From contig CAYLHS010000047.1 in the NCBI GenBank assembly GCA_964383535.1, positions 1 to 18,238 on the forward strand: 18,238 nt of DNA, read 5' to 3'. The translations under genes were made by a program, and so were the position numbers. Below the pieces are notes generated by a model. That model saw only the letters and a list, made by a program, of their open reading frames with translations, was not told where the DNA came from and searched no databases. Positions 6,568-14,015 of this stretch are shown here, piece after piece. Numbering within the stretch: position 1 is the stretch's first letter; every line of letters begins with the position of its first letter. Source of the DNA: CAYLHS01 sp964383535 (GTDB lineage: Bacteria; Actinomycetota; Acidimicrobiia; Spongiisociales; UBA4744).

Positions 6568-7434
6568 ATGAGCATCGACGCCCTCCTGGCCGGATTCGTC
6601 GACGGTCTGCTCATCGGCTTCGTCTATGGCGTCGCGGCCATGGGACTCACCATCATCTTCGGGGTCATGGACGTCATCAACCTCGCCCACGGACCGCTGA
6701 TCGCAATCGGCATGTTCGGGGTGTACGAGCTGTTCACCTACCTCGGGATGAACCCGTATCTGGCGATCATCCTGGTGGCCATCGGTGGGCTACTCGTAGG
6801 CATCATCGTGTACTTCACCGCCGTTCACCGGGTCATCGACGCTCCACCGCTGTCGAGTCTGCTGTCTACGTTCTCCGTGAACATGATGATCATCGGCGTA
6901 GGCACGGCGATTCTGTCGACGTCGGCCTACAACGTGAACTTCTCCCTCCCCGCCGTCAGTGCGGGCCCAATCACGGTGACGGGCAACCGGATCGCGGCGG
7001 GACTCATAGCGATCCTCGTCACCGCGTTGCTCTACGGCTTCCTGTACCGGACGAGGCCGGGCAAGTACATCAGGGCAGTCGCGAACAACCGCCAGGCGGC
7101 CGAATTGATGGGCATTCCATCGACTCGCATCCTGGCTCTGGCGTTCGGTGTTGGCACCATGCTGGCGATGACGGCGGGAGGGCTCATCGCAACCATCCTG
7201 CCCATCAACATCCTGGCCGGCGGGACGTATGAGCTGAAGAGCTTCGTGATCGTGGTGCTCGGGGGGCTCGGCAATCCGCTCGGTGCACTCATCGGAGGTC
7301 TGATTCTCGGCTTGATCGAAGGTCTGGTACCCATCTTTCTGAAGGTGACGTGGGTGCCCGTCATCGAGTTCGGACTGTTCGTGCTCATCCTGCTTGTCAT
7401 GCCTCAGGGCCTCTTCGGGAAGAAGGACTCGTGA
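6568..7434 (+). CDS. livH: Branched-chain amino acid-type ABC transporter permease (LivH-like)
   Basis: This 288-aa membrane subunit forms half of the Liv-type translocation pore. Landmarks are FGVMDVINLAHG (31-42), typical of LivH, the cytoplasmic loop YRTRPGKYIRAVANNRQAAELMGIP that docks on the ATPases, and near the end VVLGGLGNPLGALIGGLILGL. About eight hydrophobic spans and a length close to E. coli LivH (308 aa) support an intact gene. ATG 6568 is the first plausible start, and its SD lies inside the preceding hairpin. The stop overlaps the livM start by one base (TGATG), which suggests coupled translation. Confidence 0.92.
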   Translation: MSIDALLAGFVDGLLIGFVYGVAAMGLTIIFGVMDVINLAHGPLIAIGMFGVYELFTYLGMNPYLAIILVAIGGLLVGIIVYFTAVHRVIDAPPLSSLLSTFSVNMMIIGVGTAILSTSAYNVNFSLPAVSAGPITVTGNRIAAGLIAILVTALLYGFLYRTRPGKYIRAVANNRQAAELMGIPSTRILALAFGVGTMLAMTAGGLIATILPINILAGGTYELKSFVIVVLGGLGNPLGALIGGLILGLIEGLVPIFLKVTWVPVIEFGLFVLILLVMPQGLFGKKDS

Positions 7435-8396
7435 TGAAGCGATTCGCAGGACTCCTCATCAGCCTGATCGTCGTCGTCATCCTCGCCGTCATCCCCATGA
7501 TCAGTGGCAGCGCGGCGACACGAGAGTCAATGTTCACGATCTTGATGGCCATCGCGCTCGCATCGAGCCTCAACATCCTGTTGGGCTACACGGGGTATGT
7601 CTCATTCGGGCACATCGTGTTCTTCGGCGTTGGAGGCTACGTCGGTTTCTTCACGCTCACCCAACTCGGCTGGAATCTGTGGCTCTCGATGGTCGCCGGC
7701 GGTATCGCTCCAGCGATCCTCGCCTACTTGCTCGGCAAGTCGATCCTGAGGCTGCGCGGTGCGTACTTCGCGCTGGCAACAATCGGTGTCAACGAAGCGA
7801 TGCGTGCACTCGTCAACAACCTGGACGCGTTCGGCGGACCCGTTGGGATGACCATGAAGTTCACCGTCTACAAGGACTATGGAGGTGCCACCCAGGCACT
7901 CTGGATGACCTACCGCATGTTGGTGCTCGTGACGATCGTTGTCGTGGTCACGTCCTATCTCGTCAAGAAGTCGAAGTTCGGCTTGGGTCTCATGGCCATC
8001 CGGGAAGATGAGGACGCGGCCGAGGTGATGGGCGTGCGAGCTCCGAGCGCGAAGACGTGGTCCTACGTCCTGTCGGCGATCTTCCCCGGGCTCGTCGGTG
8101 TGCTCTTTTTCTTCAAGAACGGAAACATCGAACCCGGCGACGCCTTCCGGCTCCAACTCTCCATCGAACTCATCGTGATGGTGATGCTCGGAGGGTTCGG
8201 AACCGTCTTTGGTCCGATCCTCGGCGCCGGTGTCTACCAGCAACTCCGGAAGAGTCTCCTCACGAGCCCCATCTTCAAGAACGTGCAGTTGGCCGTAGCG
8301 GGCCTGCTCCTCCTGTTGATCATCCTGTTCATCCCCACAGGGGCCACCGGATGGCTACGGAAACGGTTCCCACGACTGCGGAGGGTGCTCGAATGA
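7434..8396 (+). CDS. livM: Branched-chain amino acid-type ABC transporter permease (LivM-like)
   Basis: This 320-aa membrane protein is the partner of LivH. ATG 7434 overlaps the livH stop (TGATG) with GAAGGA upstream; longer readings back to 7350 would run through livH coding sequence and lack an SD. Conserved elements are LNILLGYTGYVSFGH (46-60), LRLRGAYFALATIG, the ATPase-docking loop AIREDEDAAEVMGV, and IVMVMLGGFGTVFGPILGAGVY near the C-terminus, all standard for LivM. The N-terminus is a hydrophobic helix with no long extension, unlike E. coli LivM (425 aa), as in many Gram-positive members. The stop overlaps livG by 4 nt (ATGA). Confidence 0.92.
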   Translation: MKRFAGLLISLIVVVILAVIPMISGSAATRESMFTILMAIALASSLNILLGYTGYVSFGHIVFFGVGGYVGFFTLTQLGWNLWLSMVAGGIAPAILAYLLGKSILRLRGAYFALATIGVNEAMRALVNNLDAFGGPVGMTMKFTVYKDYGGATQALWMTYRMLVLVTIVVVVTSYLVKKSKFGLGLMAIREDEDAAEVMGVRAPSAKTWSYVLSAIFPGLVGVLFFFKNGNIEPGDAFRLQLSIELIVMVMLGGFGTVFGPILGAGVYQQLRKSLLTSPIFKNVQLAVAGLLLLLIILFIPTGATGWLRKRFPRLRRVLE

Positions 8397-9145
8397 TTCT
8401 CGAGGTACGCGAAGTGACCAAGCAGTTCGGTGGGCTCACTGCCGTCGATCGTGTGAGCTTCTCACTCGAGGGCGGGGAGATCCTCGGCCTGATCGGTCCC
8501 AACGGCGCGGGAAAGACAACACTCTTCAACTGCGTCAACGGTGTGTATCCACCCACGAAGGGAAAGGTCACTTTCAAAGGCAAGAACATCACTGGCAGAC
8601 ACACCTACGACGTTGCTCGGCTGGGGTTGTCGCGAACCCATCAGATCGTCAGACCCCTGAACGAGCTGACCGTTCGTGACAACGTCATCGCCGGAGCCTG
8701 CTACGGCAAAGACAACCTCTCGATCAGGGCTGCCGCAGCGACCGCGGAGGAGGTCCTCGAGACGGTACGTCTCGCACAGCGCGCGGAGCTGCTCGCCAGC
8801 AGCCTCAATGTCGCTCAGAAGAAGCGCCTCGAACTCGCCCGAGCGCTGGCCGCGGGCCCGGACCTGCTCCTACTCGATGAAGTACTCGCGGGACTCAACA
8901 ACACCGAGGTCTCCGGCATGTTGGACACGATCCGACACATCAGAGATCAGGGTGTGACGATCATCATGATCGAGCACATCATGCACGCGGTCATGAATCT
9001 GTCAGATCGGATCATCGTCCTCAACTACGGCGAGATGATCGCCGACGGGCCTCCCGCAGAGGTGTCGCAGAACGAGCAGGTGATCGAGGCCTACCTGGGG
9101 AACCCGGAACTGGCAGAGCAGATCCTCGAAGAGGGGAGGGCCTGA
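8393..9145 (+). CDS. livG: Branched-chain amino acid-type ABC transporter ATPase (LivG-like) with degenerate signature
   Basis: This 250-aa cytoplasmic ATPase energises the Liv importer. ATG 8393 overlaps the livM stop (ATGA) and has GGAGGG at 8380-8385; an in-frame start at 8057 would be entirely within livM. Motifs: Walker A GPNGAGKT 35-42, Q-loop Q84 in RTHQIVRPL, Walker B LLLLDE 158-163, H-loop H195 in IEHIMHAV, and the C-terminal AYLGN of the family. The ABC signature is unusual: LNVAQ (138-142) where LSxGQ/E is expected, so the central Gly is Ala, and the D-loop region reads DEVLAGL instead of DEPAAGL. LivF keeps a canonical signature, so the heterodimer may have one strong and one weak ATP site. 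Confidence 0.92.
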   Translation: MILEVREVTKQFGGLTAVDRVSFSLEGGEILGLIGPNGAGKTTLFNCVNGVYPPTKGKVTFKGKNITGRHTYDVARLGLSRTHQIVRPLNELTVRDNVIAGACYGKDNLSIRAAAATAEEVLETVRLAQRAELLASSLNVAQKKRLELARALAAGPDLLLLDEVLAGLNNTEVSGMLDTIRHIRDQGVTIIMIEHIMHAVMNLSDRIIVLNYGEMIADGPPAEVSQNEQVIEAYLGNPELAEQILEEGRA

Positions 9146-9146
9146 C

Positions 9147-9857
9147 ATGGCACTCCTCGAGGTATCGGCCGTGACGGCGGGATATGGCGAGCTTCAGATC
9201 CTGTGGGGTCTGGATCTGTCGGTCGAACAAGGAGCGCTCACGGCGTTGGTCGGCTCGAACGGAGCCGGCAAGACCACGCTGATGCGAACCATCTTGGGGC
9301 AGATCACGCCGTGGAGCGGCTCGGTCACGTTCGAAGGCAGAGACGTCAGCAAGGTCTCGGCCCACGCGAAGGCCGAGCTGGGCCTAGTGATGGTGCCCGA
9401 GGGCCGACAGCTCTTCAGTGATATGACCGTGCAGGAGAACCTCGAGATGGGGGCGACACCGAAGCGAGCAAGGGCGCACATCGACGCCAATCTCGCCAAA
9501 GTGTTCGAGCTGTTCCCACGGCTCCAGGAGCGATCGAAGCAACGCGCGGGCACGATGAGCGGAGGCGAGCAGCAGATGCTCGCTGTCGCCAGAGGCATCA
9601 TGGCCGAACCTAAGATCCTCTTCATCGACGAGCTGTCGCTCGGTCTCGCGCCGGTGCTCACTCTCGAGCTGTTTCACTCGCTGCGCAAGCTCCAGAGAGA
9701 AGGTCTCACGATCCTCTTGGTCGAACAGAACGTGCGTATGGCCCTCAAGGTCAGCGACCACGCATTTGTGATGAGTGAGGGGAAGATGGACTTCCACGGT
9801 CCGTCGTCCGAGATCGAACAGAACGAAGACGTCAAGAAGGCGTATCTCGGAATCTGA
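9147..9857 (+). CDS. livF: Branched-chain amino acid-type ABC transporter ATPase (LivF-like)
   Basis: This is the 236-aa second ATPase of the importer, the same length class as E. coli LivF (237 aa). ATG 9147 follows the livG stop by one base, with GGGGAGGG upstream. Motifs: Walker A GSNGAGKT 36-43, Q-loop Q88 within VPEGRQLF, a LivF hallmark, signature MSGGEQQ 137-143, Walker B ILFIDE 157-162, then LSLGLAP, and LVEQN with Gln194 at the H-loop position as is normal for LivF. The protein ends in KKAYLGI. It closes the operon, and a GC hairpin follows at once. No damage is seen. Confidence 0.94.
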   Translation: MALLEVSAVTAGYGELQILWGLDLSVEQGALTALVGSNGAGKTTLMRTILGQITPWSGSVTFEGRDVSKVSAHAKAELGLVMVPEGRQLFSDMTVQENLEMGATPKRARAHIDANLAKVFELFPRLQERSKQRAGTMSGGEQQMLAVARGIMAEPKILFIDELSLGLAPVLTLELFHSLRKLQREGLTILLVEQNVRMALKVSDHAFVMSEGKMDFHGPSSEIEQNEDVKKAYLGI

Positions 9858-9862
9858 GTGTC

Positions 9863-9881
9863 TGCCCGCTTGGGGCGGGCA
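9863..9881 (+). terminator. Probable terminator of the liv operon
   Basis: TGCCCGC (9863-9869) pairs with GCGGGCA (9875-9881) around TTGGG, 6 nt after the livF stop. The 7-bp GC stem is in the right place but lacks a U-tract, as is common in actinobacteria. Confidence 0.55.
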
Positions 9882-9884
9882 CCA

Positions 9885-9903
9885 CGTACTTCGTACTTCG
9901 TAT
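9885..9903. repeat. 7-bp tandem repeat CGTACTT, two copies plus a partial third
   Basis: CGTACTT occurs at 9885-9891 and 9892-9898, then CGTAT. The repeat runs into the left arm of the next inverted repeat. Non-coding, between convergent operons. Confidence 0.6.
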
Positions 9904-9961
9904 CCTGTCGTACGTCTCGCCCCGAGGCCGACGAACGCCTCAGGTTGCGTACGGGATACGA
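9898..9961. repeat. Composite inverted repeat in the convergent intergenic region
   Basis: Three nested pairs line up about one centre: TCGTATCC (9898-9905) with GGATACGA (9954-9961), CGTACG (9909-9914) with CGTACG (9948-9953), and GAGGC (9924-9928) with GCCTC (9937-9941). A 3-nt TGT bulge breaks the left arm. Nineteen base pairs in total could fold on either strand, so a bidirectional terminator for livF and rpoC is plausible; a remnant of a dispersed repeat is the alternative. Confidence 0.5.
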
Positions 9962-10004
9962 CATACTCGGTACCAGCTCGGTTGGTGCGAGTGGCCCCCT
10001 CCGT

Positions 10005-10021
10005 CTCGGCCGTAGGCCGAG
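10005..10021. terminator. Hairpin downstream of rpoC (distal)
   Basis: CTCGGCC (10005-10011) and GGCCGAG (10015-10021) form a perfect 7-bp stem with a GTA loop. It is readable from both strands, and on the minus strand it lies 56 nt past the rpoC stop. No U-tract. Confidence 0.4.
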
Positions 10022-10025
10022 TCCA

Positions 10026-10051
10026 CCTCCCCCAACGCTCCCTGGGGGAGG
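10026..10051 (-). terminator. Hairpin downstream of rpoC (proximal), probable terminator
   Basis: CCTCCCCCA (10026-10034) pairs with TGGGGGAGG (10043-10051), a 9-bp stem with an 8-nt loop. It begins 25 nt after the rpoC stop codon on the minus strand. The position and GC-rich stem suit termination of the rpl-rpo operon, although no U-tract follows. Confidence 0.5.
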
Positions 10052-10076
10052 AAACGACTCGTCGAGAACTCCTCGT

Positions 10077-13000
10077 CTAGTCCTCGTCCTCTTCGGGCTC
10101 GATGACCTCGCCACCACCAAGCGACGCGAGCCACTCGGCGGGATCCGATGGAAGCGACTCCCCTTCGCCGGTCGACTCGATCGATTCCCCGAACAGGCCG
10201 AGCGCCGAGATCGGCATGGCATCGGGCAAGAGCGGCTCCACCCGCTGATAGAGCTCCGCACCGGTCCCCGCCGGAATGAGCTTTCCGATGATCACGTTCT
10301 CCTTCAGGCCCCGCATGAAGTCGGACTTGCCTGAGATCGACGCTTCAGTCAGCACCCGGGTCGTCTCCTGGAAGGAGGCGGCCGACAGCCATGAGTCGGT
10401 CGCCAACGACGCCTTCGTGATTCCCATCAACTCTGGACGGCCCTCGGCATGGGTCTTGCCGTCGGCCACGAGCGAACGGTTCACATCGCGGAATCGCCGC
10501 TCGTCGACCAGCTCTGCCGGAAGGAACGGAGAGTCATTCACGCTCACAACACGAACCCGGCGCAGCATCTGTCGAACGATCAGCTCGATGTGCTTGTCGT
10601 GGATGTCCACGCCCTGTGAGCGATACACGTCCTGCACCTGATCCACCAGGTACTTCTGGGCGGCACGAACACCGGAGATCTCCAGCACTTCTTTCGGGTC
10701 GAGCGAACCCTGGGTGAGTGGCGTGCCCGGTTCGATCTCGGCACCGTCGTGAACGAGAACACGAGCACGCCGAGAGATCCCATAGGTGGCTTCCCCTTCG
10801 GGACCGTCCACGACGACCCTCCTACCCTCTTCGTCTTCCTCAACCTTGACAACACCACCGACCTCGGAGAGGACTGCTTTGCCCTTGGGAGTCCTGGCTT
10901 CGAACAGCTCGACCACACGCGGGAGTCCATGCGTGATGTCGTCACCCGCCACACCGCCGGTGTGGAAGGTCCGCATCGTCAGCTGCGTGCCCGGTTCTCC
11001 GATCGACTGCGCTCCCATGATGCCGACCGCCTCACCAAGCTCCACCGTGCGGCCGGTCGCGAGGCTCAGGCCGTAGCAGGTGCCACACACGCCGTACTCG
11101 GAGTCGCATGTGAGGACGGACCGCACCTTGATCTTCGTGACCTCTTCCTCGTTCGTGAGCGCGAGGATCTCGGGCCGGCCCAGGATCGTCCCCGCCTTCA
11201 GCTTCACGCCCTGATCGGTTTCGACGATCTTTCGACCGACTTTCACATCCTCGGCGAGTGCGCGACTGAACAGGCTCGTGTGCGCGTTGCGCACGGGGCG
11301 CCCGTGACGATCACGAACCGGTAGGACGATGCCCCGGTCTGAACCGCAGTCTTCCTCCGAGATGATGATCTCCTGGCTGACGTCGACGAGACGCCGGGTC
11401 AGATAGCCGGAGTCGGCCGTACGCAGCGCAGTGTCGGCGAGCCCCTTGCGGGCGCCGTGCGTCGAGATGAAGTACTCGAGCACCGACAGCCCTTCGCGGA
11501 AATTGGAGATGATCGGCCGAGGAATGATGTCGCCCTTGGGGTTCGCGACGAGACCCCGCATACCGGCGATCTGTCTCGCCTGCATGACGTTTCCACGCGC
11601 TCCCGAACGGATCATCATGTCGATCGGGTTGAACTTCTCCGCCTTGAGCGTCACCTCCATGGCTTCCTTCACCTCGTCGGTGGCTCTCGTCCAGATCTCG
11701 ATCAGCTCCTGGCGCCGCTCGTCGTCGGTGATCACGCCCTTGAGGAACTGCTGCTGGACCTTCTCGGCCGCCTTCTCGTACTTGGAGATGATCTTCTCTT
11801 TCTCGGGCGGCGTCTTGACGTCACCCAGACCGATCGTCAGGCCGGCGCGGGTCGAGTAGCGGAACCCCAGGTTCTTGATCGCGTCGAGGAAACGCTGCAC
11901 CTCGTGCTTCTTGTAGTTGGCGATGATCTCTTCGATCAGACGCCTGATGTCCGACTTCAGGACGACCGCGTCGACATACGGGAAGTCGACGGGGAAGGCC
12001 CCGTTGAGGATGGCACGGCCAACGGTCGTCTCGAGTGGCCGCGAACCGTCGACCGGTTCGGCGGTCAGCAACGATCCAAGGCTCCCCTTGAGCTTCTCGT
12101 GCATCTCGGCGGAACCGCCGATCTCCCCAACTCTCACCTTTACCGGTGCGTGTAGACCGACCTGCCCCGACTCGTAGGCCATGACCGCCTCGTCGATGTC
12201 GGAGAATATCGAACCGGCGCCCTTTGCACTCTCAACGATCTCGGACAGGTAGTACACGCCGATGACCATGTCCTGGCTCGGCGTGACAATCGGACGGCCG
12301 CTGGCGGGCGAGAGAACGTTGTTCGCAGACAGCATGAGCACTCGTGCCTCCGCCTGTGCCTCGGCAGAGAGCGGAAGGTGCACGGCCATCTGGTCACCGT
12401 CGAAGTCGGCATTGAATGCTTCACAGACGAGGGGGTGAATCTGGATCGCCTTGCCTTCGACCAGTACCGGTTCGAAGGCCTGGATGCCCAGCCGGTGCAA
12501 TGTGGGAGCACGATTCAGGAACACAGGATGCTCCTGGATCACGTCGGCGAGCACGTCCCACACCTGGGGGCGCTGGCGTTCCACCATCCTCTTGGCCGAC
12601 TTGATGTTTTGGGCGAGATCCTGGTCGACGAGCCGTTTCATGACGAAAGGCTTGAACAGCTCCAAGGCCATCACCTTCGGGAGTCCACACTGATGGAGTT
12701 GCAGCGATGGGCCGACCACGATGACGGAACGGGCGGAGTAGTCGACCCGCTTGCCGAGCAGGTTCTGACGGAACCGCCCCTGCTTGCCCTTGAGCATGTC
12801 CGACAACGACTTCAGCGCTCGGTTGCCCGGGCCCGTCACCGCGCGGCCGCGACGGCCGTTGTCGAACAGCGCGTCGACCGCCTCTTGAAGCATGCGCTTC
12901 TCGTTGTTCACGATGATCTCGGGAGCGCCGAGATCCAGGAGCCGCTTGAGGCGGTTGTTGCGGTTGATGACTCGGCGATAGAGGTCATTCAAATCGCTGG

Positions 13001-14003
13001 TCGCGAACCGACCACCGTCGAGCTGCACCATCGGCCGCAACTCCGGCGGAATGACTGGCACCGCGTCGAGGATCATGGCCGTGGGATCGTTCCTGCCCTC
13101 GAAGAACGGCTTGACGACCTTCATCCGCTGCGTCGCCCTGTGGCGACGCTGTGCCGACTTCGCCTCGAGGTCGGCGATGAGATTCTCCATCTCCGCGTCA
13201 AGGTCGACCCGTCCGAGGAGATCCTTGATCGACTCGGCGCCCATTCCACCCACGTAGTACGACTCATACCGCTCGACGATCTGACGCCACAACGGTTCGG
13301 AGTCGACCAACGTCTTGGGGCCCATGGTCTTGAATGTATCGAAGGCTTCCTCGACCAATTCGGCCTCGCGTTGCGCGCGCTCGGTCCGTTCCTTGATCTC
13401 TCGGTCCACTTCACGCCGTCGTGCGCTGATCTCCTGGGCCTTGGCGCCGCCCTCCTCCATGCGGGAGAGCTCCTCTTCGAGGCGCTCGAGCCGAGCAGCG
13501 CGCCACTCTTCGAGCTCGTCGTTGATCACTTCGAGTTCGGCGCGCATGGTCTCTTCCAGCTCGGGGAGATCTTTCTGACGGCGCTCGTCGTCGACGAACG
13601 TGACCAGATACGCGGCGAAGTAGATGACCTTTTCGAGTTCCTTCGGAGACATGTCGAGGAGGTAGCCGAGCCGGCTCGGCACACCCTTGAAGAACCAGAT
13701 GTGCGTCACGGGGGCAGCGAGTTCGATATGCCCCATCCGCTCACGCCGTACCTTGGAGCGCGTCACCTCCACACCACAGCGTTCGCAGACGATCCCCTTG
13801 TAGCGGATCCGCTTGTACTTTCCGCAGTAGCACTCCCAGTCTTTCGTCGGCCCGAAGATCCGTTCATCGAACAGACCGTCCTTCTCGGGCTTCAGCGTCC
13901 GGTAGTTGATCGTCTCCGGCTTCTTCACCTCTCCATACGACCAGGCACGAATCTGGTCGGTCGTCGCGAGGCTGATCTTCAGTTCATCGAAGGGCTGGCG
14001 CAC
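10077..14003 (-). CDS. rpoC: DNA-directed RNA polymerase subunit beta'
   Basis: This is the 1308-aa catalytic beta' subunit. GTG 14001-14003 has GGAAGGAG just upstream, 12 nt after the rpoB stop. Zinc site 1 is C58, C60, C73, C76. The catalytic Mg motif NADFDGD is at 531-537 with D533, D535, D537. The bridge helix (THGARKGLADTALRTADSGY) surrounds H849. Zinc site 2 is C886, C966, C973, C976. The trigger loop carries TMRTFHTGG with H1014. Residues about 143-225 form a highly charged Glu/Arg-rich coiled coil of the kind seen in mycobacterial beta'; the total length also matches that phylum. The C-terminus is acidic (EPEEDED). All key residues are present and the gene is complete. It is transcribed with rpoB and convergent with the liv operon. 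Confidence 0.99.
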   Translation of the reverse strand: MRQPFDELKISLATTDQIRAWSYGEVKKPETINYRTLKPEKDGLFDERIFGPTKDWECYCGKYKRIRYKGIVCERCGVEVTRSKVRRERMGHIELAAPVTHIWFFKGVPSRLGYLLDMSPKELEKVIYFAAYLVTFVDDERRQKDLPELEETMRAELEVINDELEEWRAARLERLEEELSRMEEGGAKAQEISARRREVDREIKERTERAQREAELVEEAFDTFKTMGPKTLVDSEPLWRQIVERYESYYVGGMGAESIKDLLGRVDLDAEMENLIADLEAKSAQRRHRATQRMKVVKPFFEGRNDPTAMILDAVPVIPPELRPMVQLDGGRFATSDLNDLYRRVINRNNRLKRLLDLGAPEIIVNNEKRMLQEAVDALFDNGRRGRAVTGPGNRALKSLSDMLKGKQGRFRQNLLGKRVDYSARSVIVVGPSLQLHQCGLPKVMALELFKPFVMKRLVDQDLAQNIKSAKRMVERQRPQVWDVLADVIQEHPVFLNRAPTLHRLGIQAFEPVLVEGKAIQIHPLVCEAFNADFDGDQMAVHLPLSAEAQAEARVLMLSANNVLSPASGRPIVTPSQDMVIGVYYLSEIVESAKGAGSIFSDIDEAVMAYESGQVGLHAPVKVRVGEIGGSAEMHEKLKGSLGSLLTAEPVDGSRPLETTVGRAILNGAFPVDFPYVDAVVLKSDIRRLIEEIIANYKKHEVQRFLDAIKNLGFRYSTRAGLTIGLGDVKTPPEKEKIISKYEKAAEKVQQQFLKGVITDDERRQELIEIWTRATDEVKEAMEVTLKAEKFNPIDMMIRSGARGNVMQARQIAGMRGLVANPKGDIIPRPIISNFREGLSVLEYFISTHGARKGLADTALRTADSGYLTRRLVDVSQEIIISEEDCGSDRGIVLPVRDRHGRPVRNAHTSLFSRALAEDVKVGRKIVETDQGVKLKAGTILGRPEILALTNEEEVTKIKVRSVLTCDSEYGVCGTCYGLSLATGRTVELGEAVGIMGAQSIGEPGTQLTMRTFHTGGVAGDDITHGLPRVVELFEARTPKGKAVLSEVGGVVKVEEDEEGRRVVVDGPEGEATYGISRRARVLVHDGAEIEPGTPLTQGSLDPKEVLEISGVRAAQKYLVDQVQDVYRSQGVDIHDKHIELIVRQMLRRVRVVSVNDSPFLPAELVDERRFRDVNRSLVADGKTHAEGRPELMGITKASLATDSWLSAASFQETTRVLTEASISGKSDFMRGLKENVIIGKLIPAGTGAELYQRVEPLLPDAMPISALGLFGESIESTGEGESLPSDPAEWLASLGGGEVIEPEEDED

Positions 14004-14015
14004 AGCACTCCTTCC

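Noticed and set aside
7350..7433. Upstream start for livM
   Set aside because: It would overlap livH by 85 nt, encode an Arg/His-rich stretch unlike LivM, and has no SD. ATG 7434 gives the TGATG junction and a normal hydrophobic N-terminus.
8057..8392. Upstream start for livG adding 112 residues
   Set aside because: The extra sequence is out-of-frame livM. ATG 8393 has GGAGGG at good spacing and begins exactly like LivG proteins.
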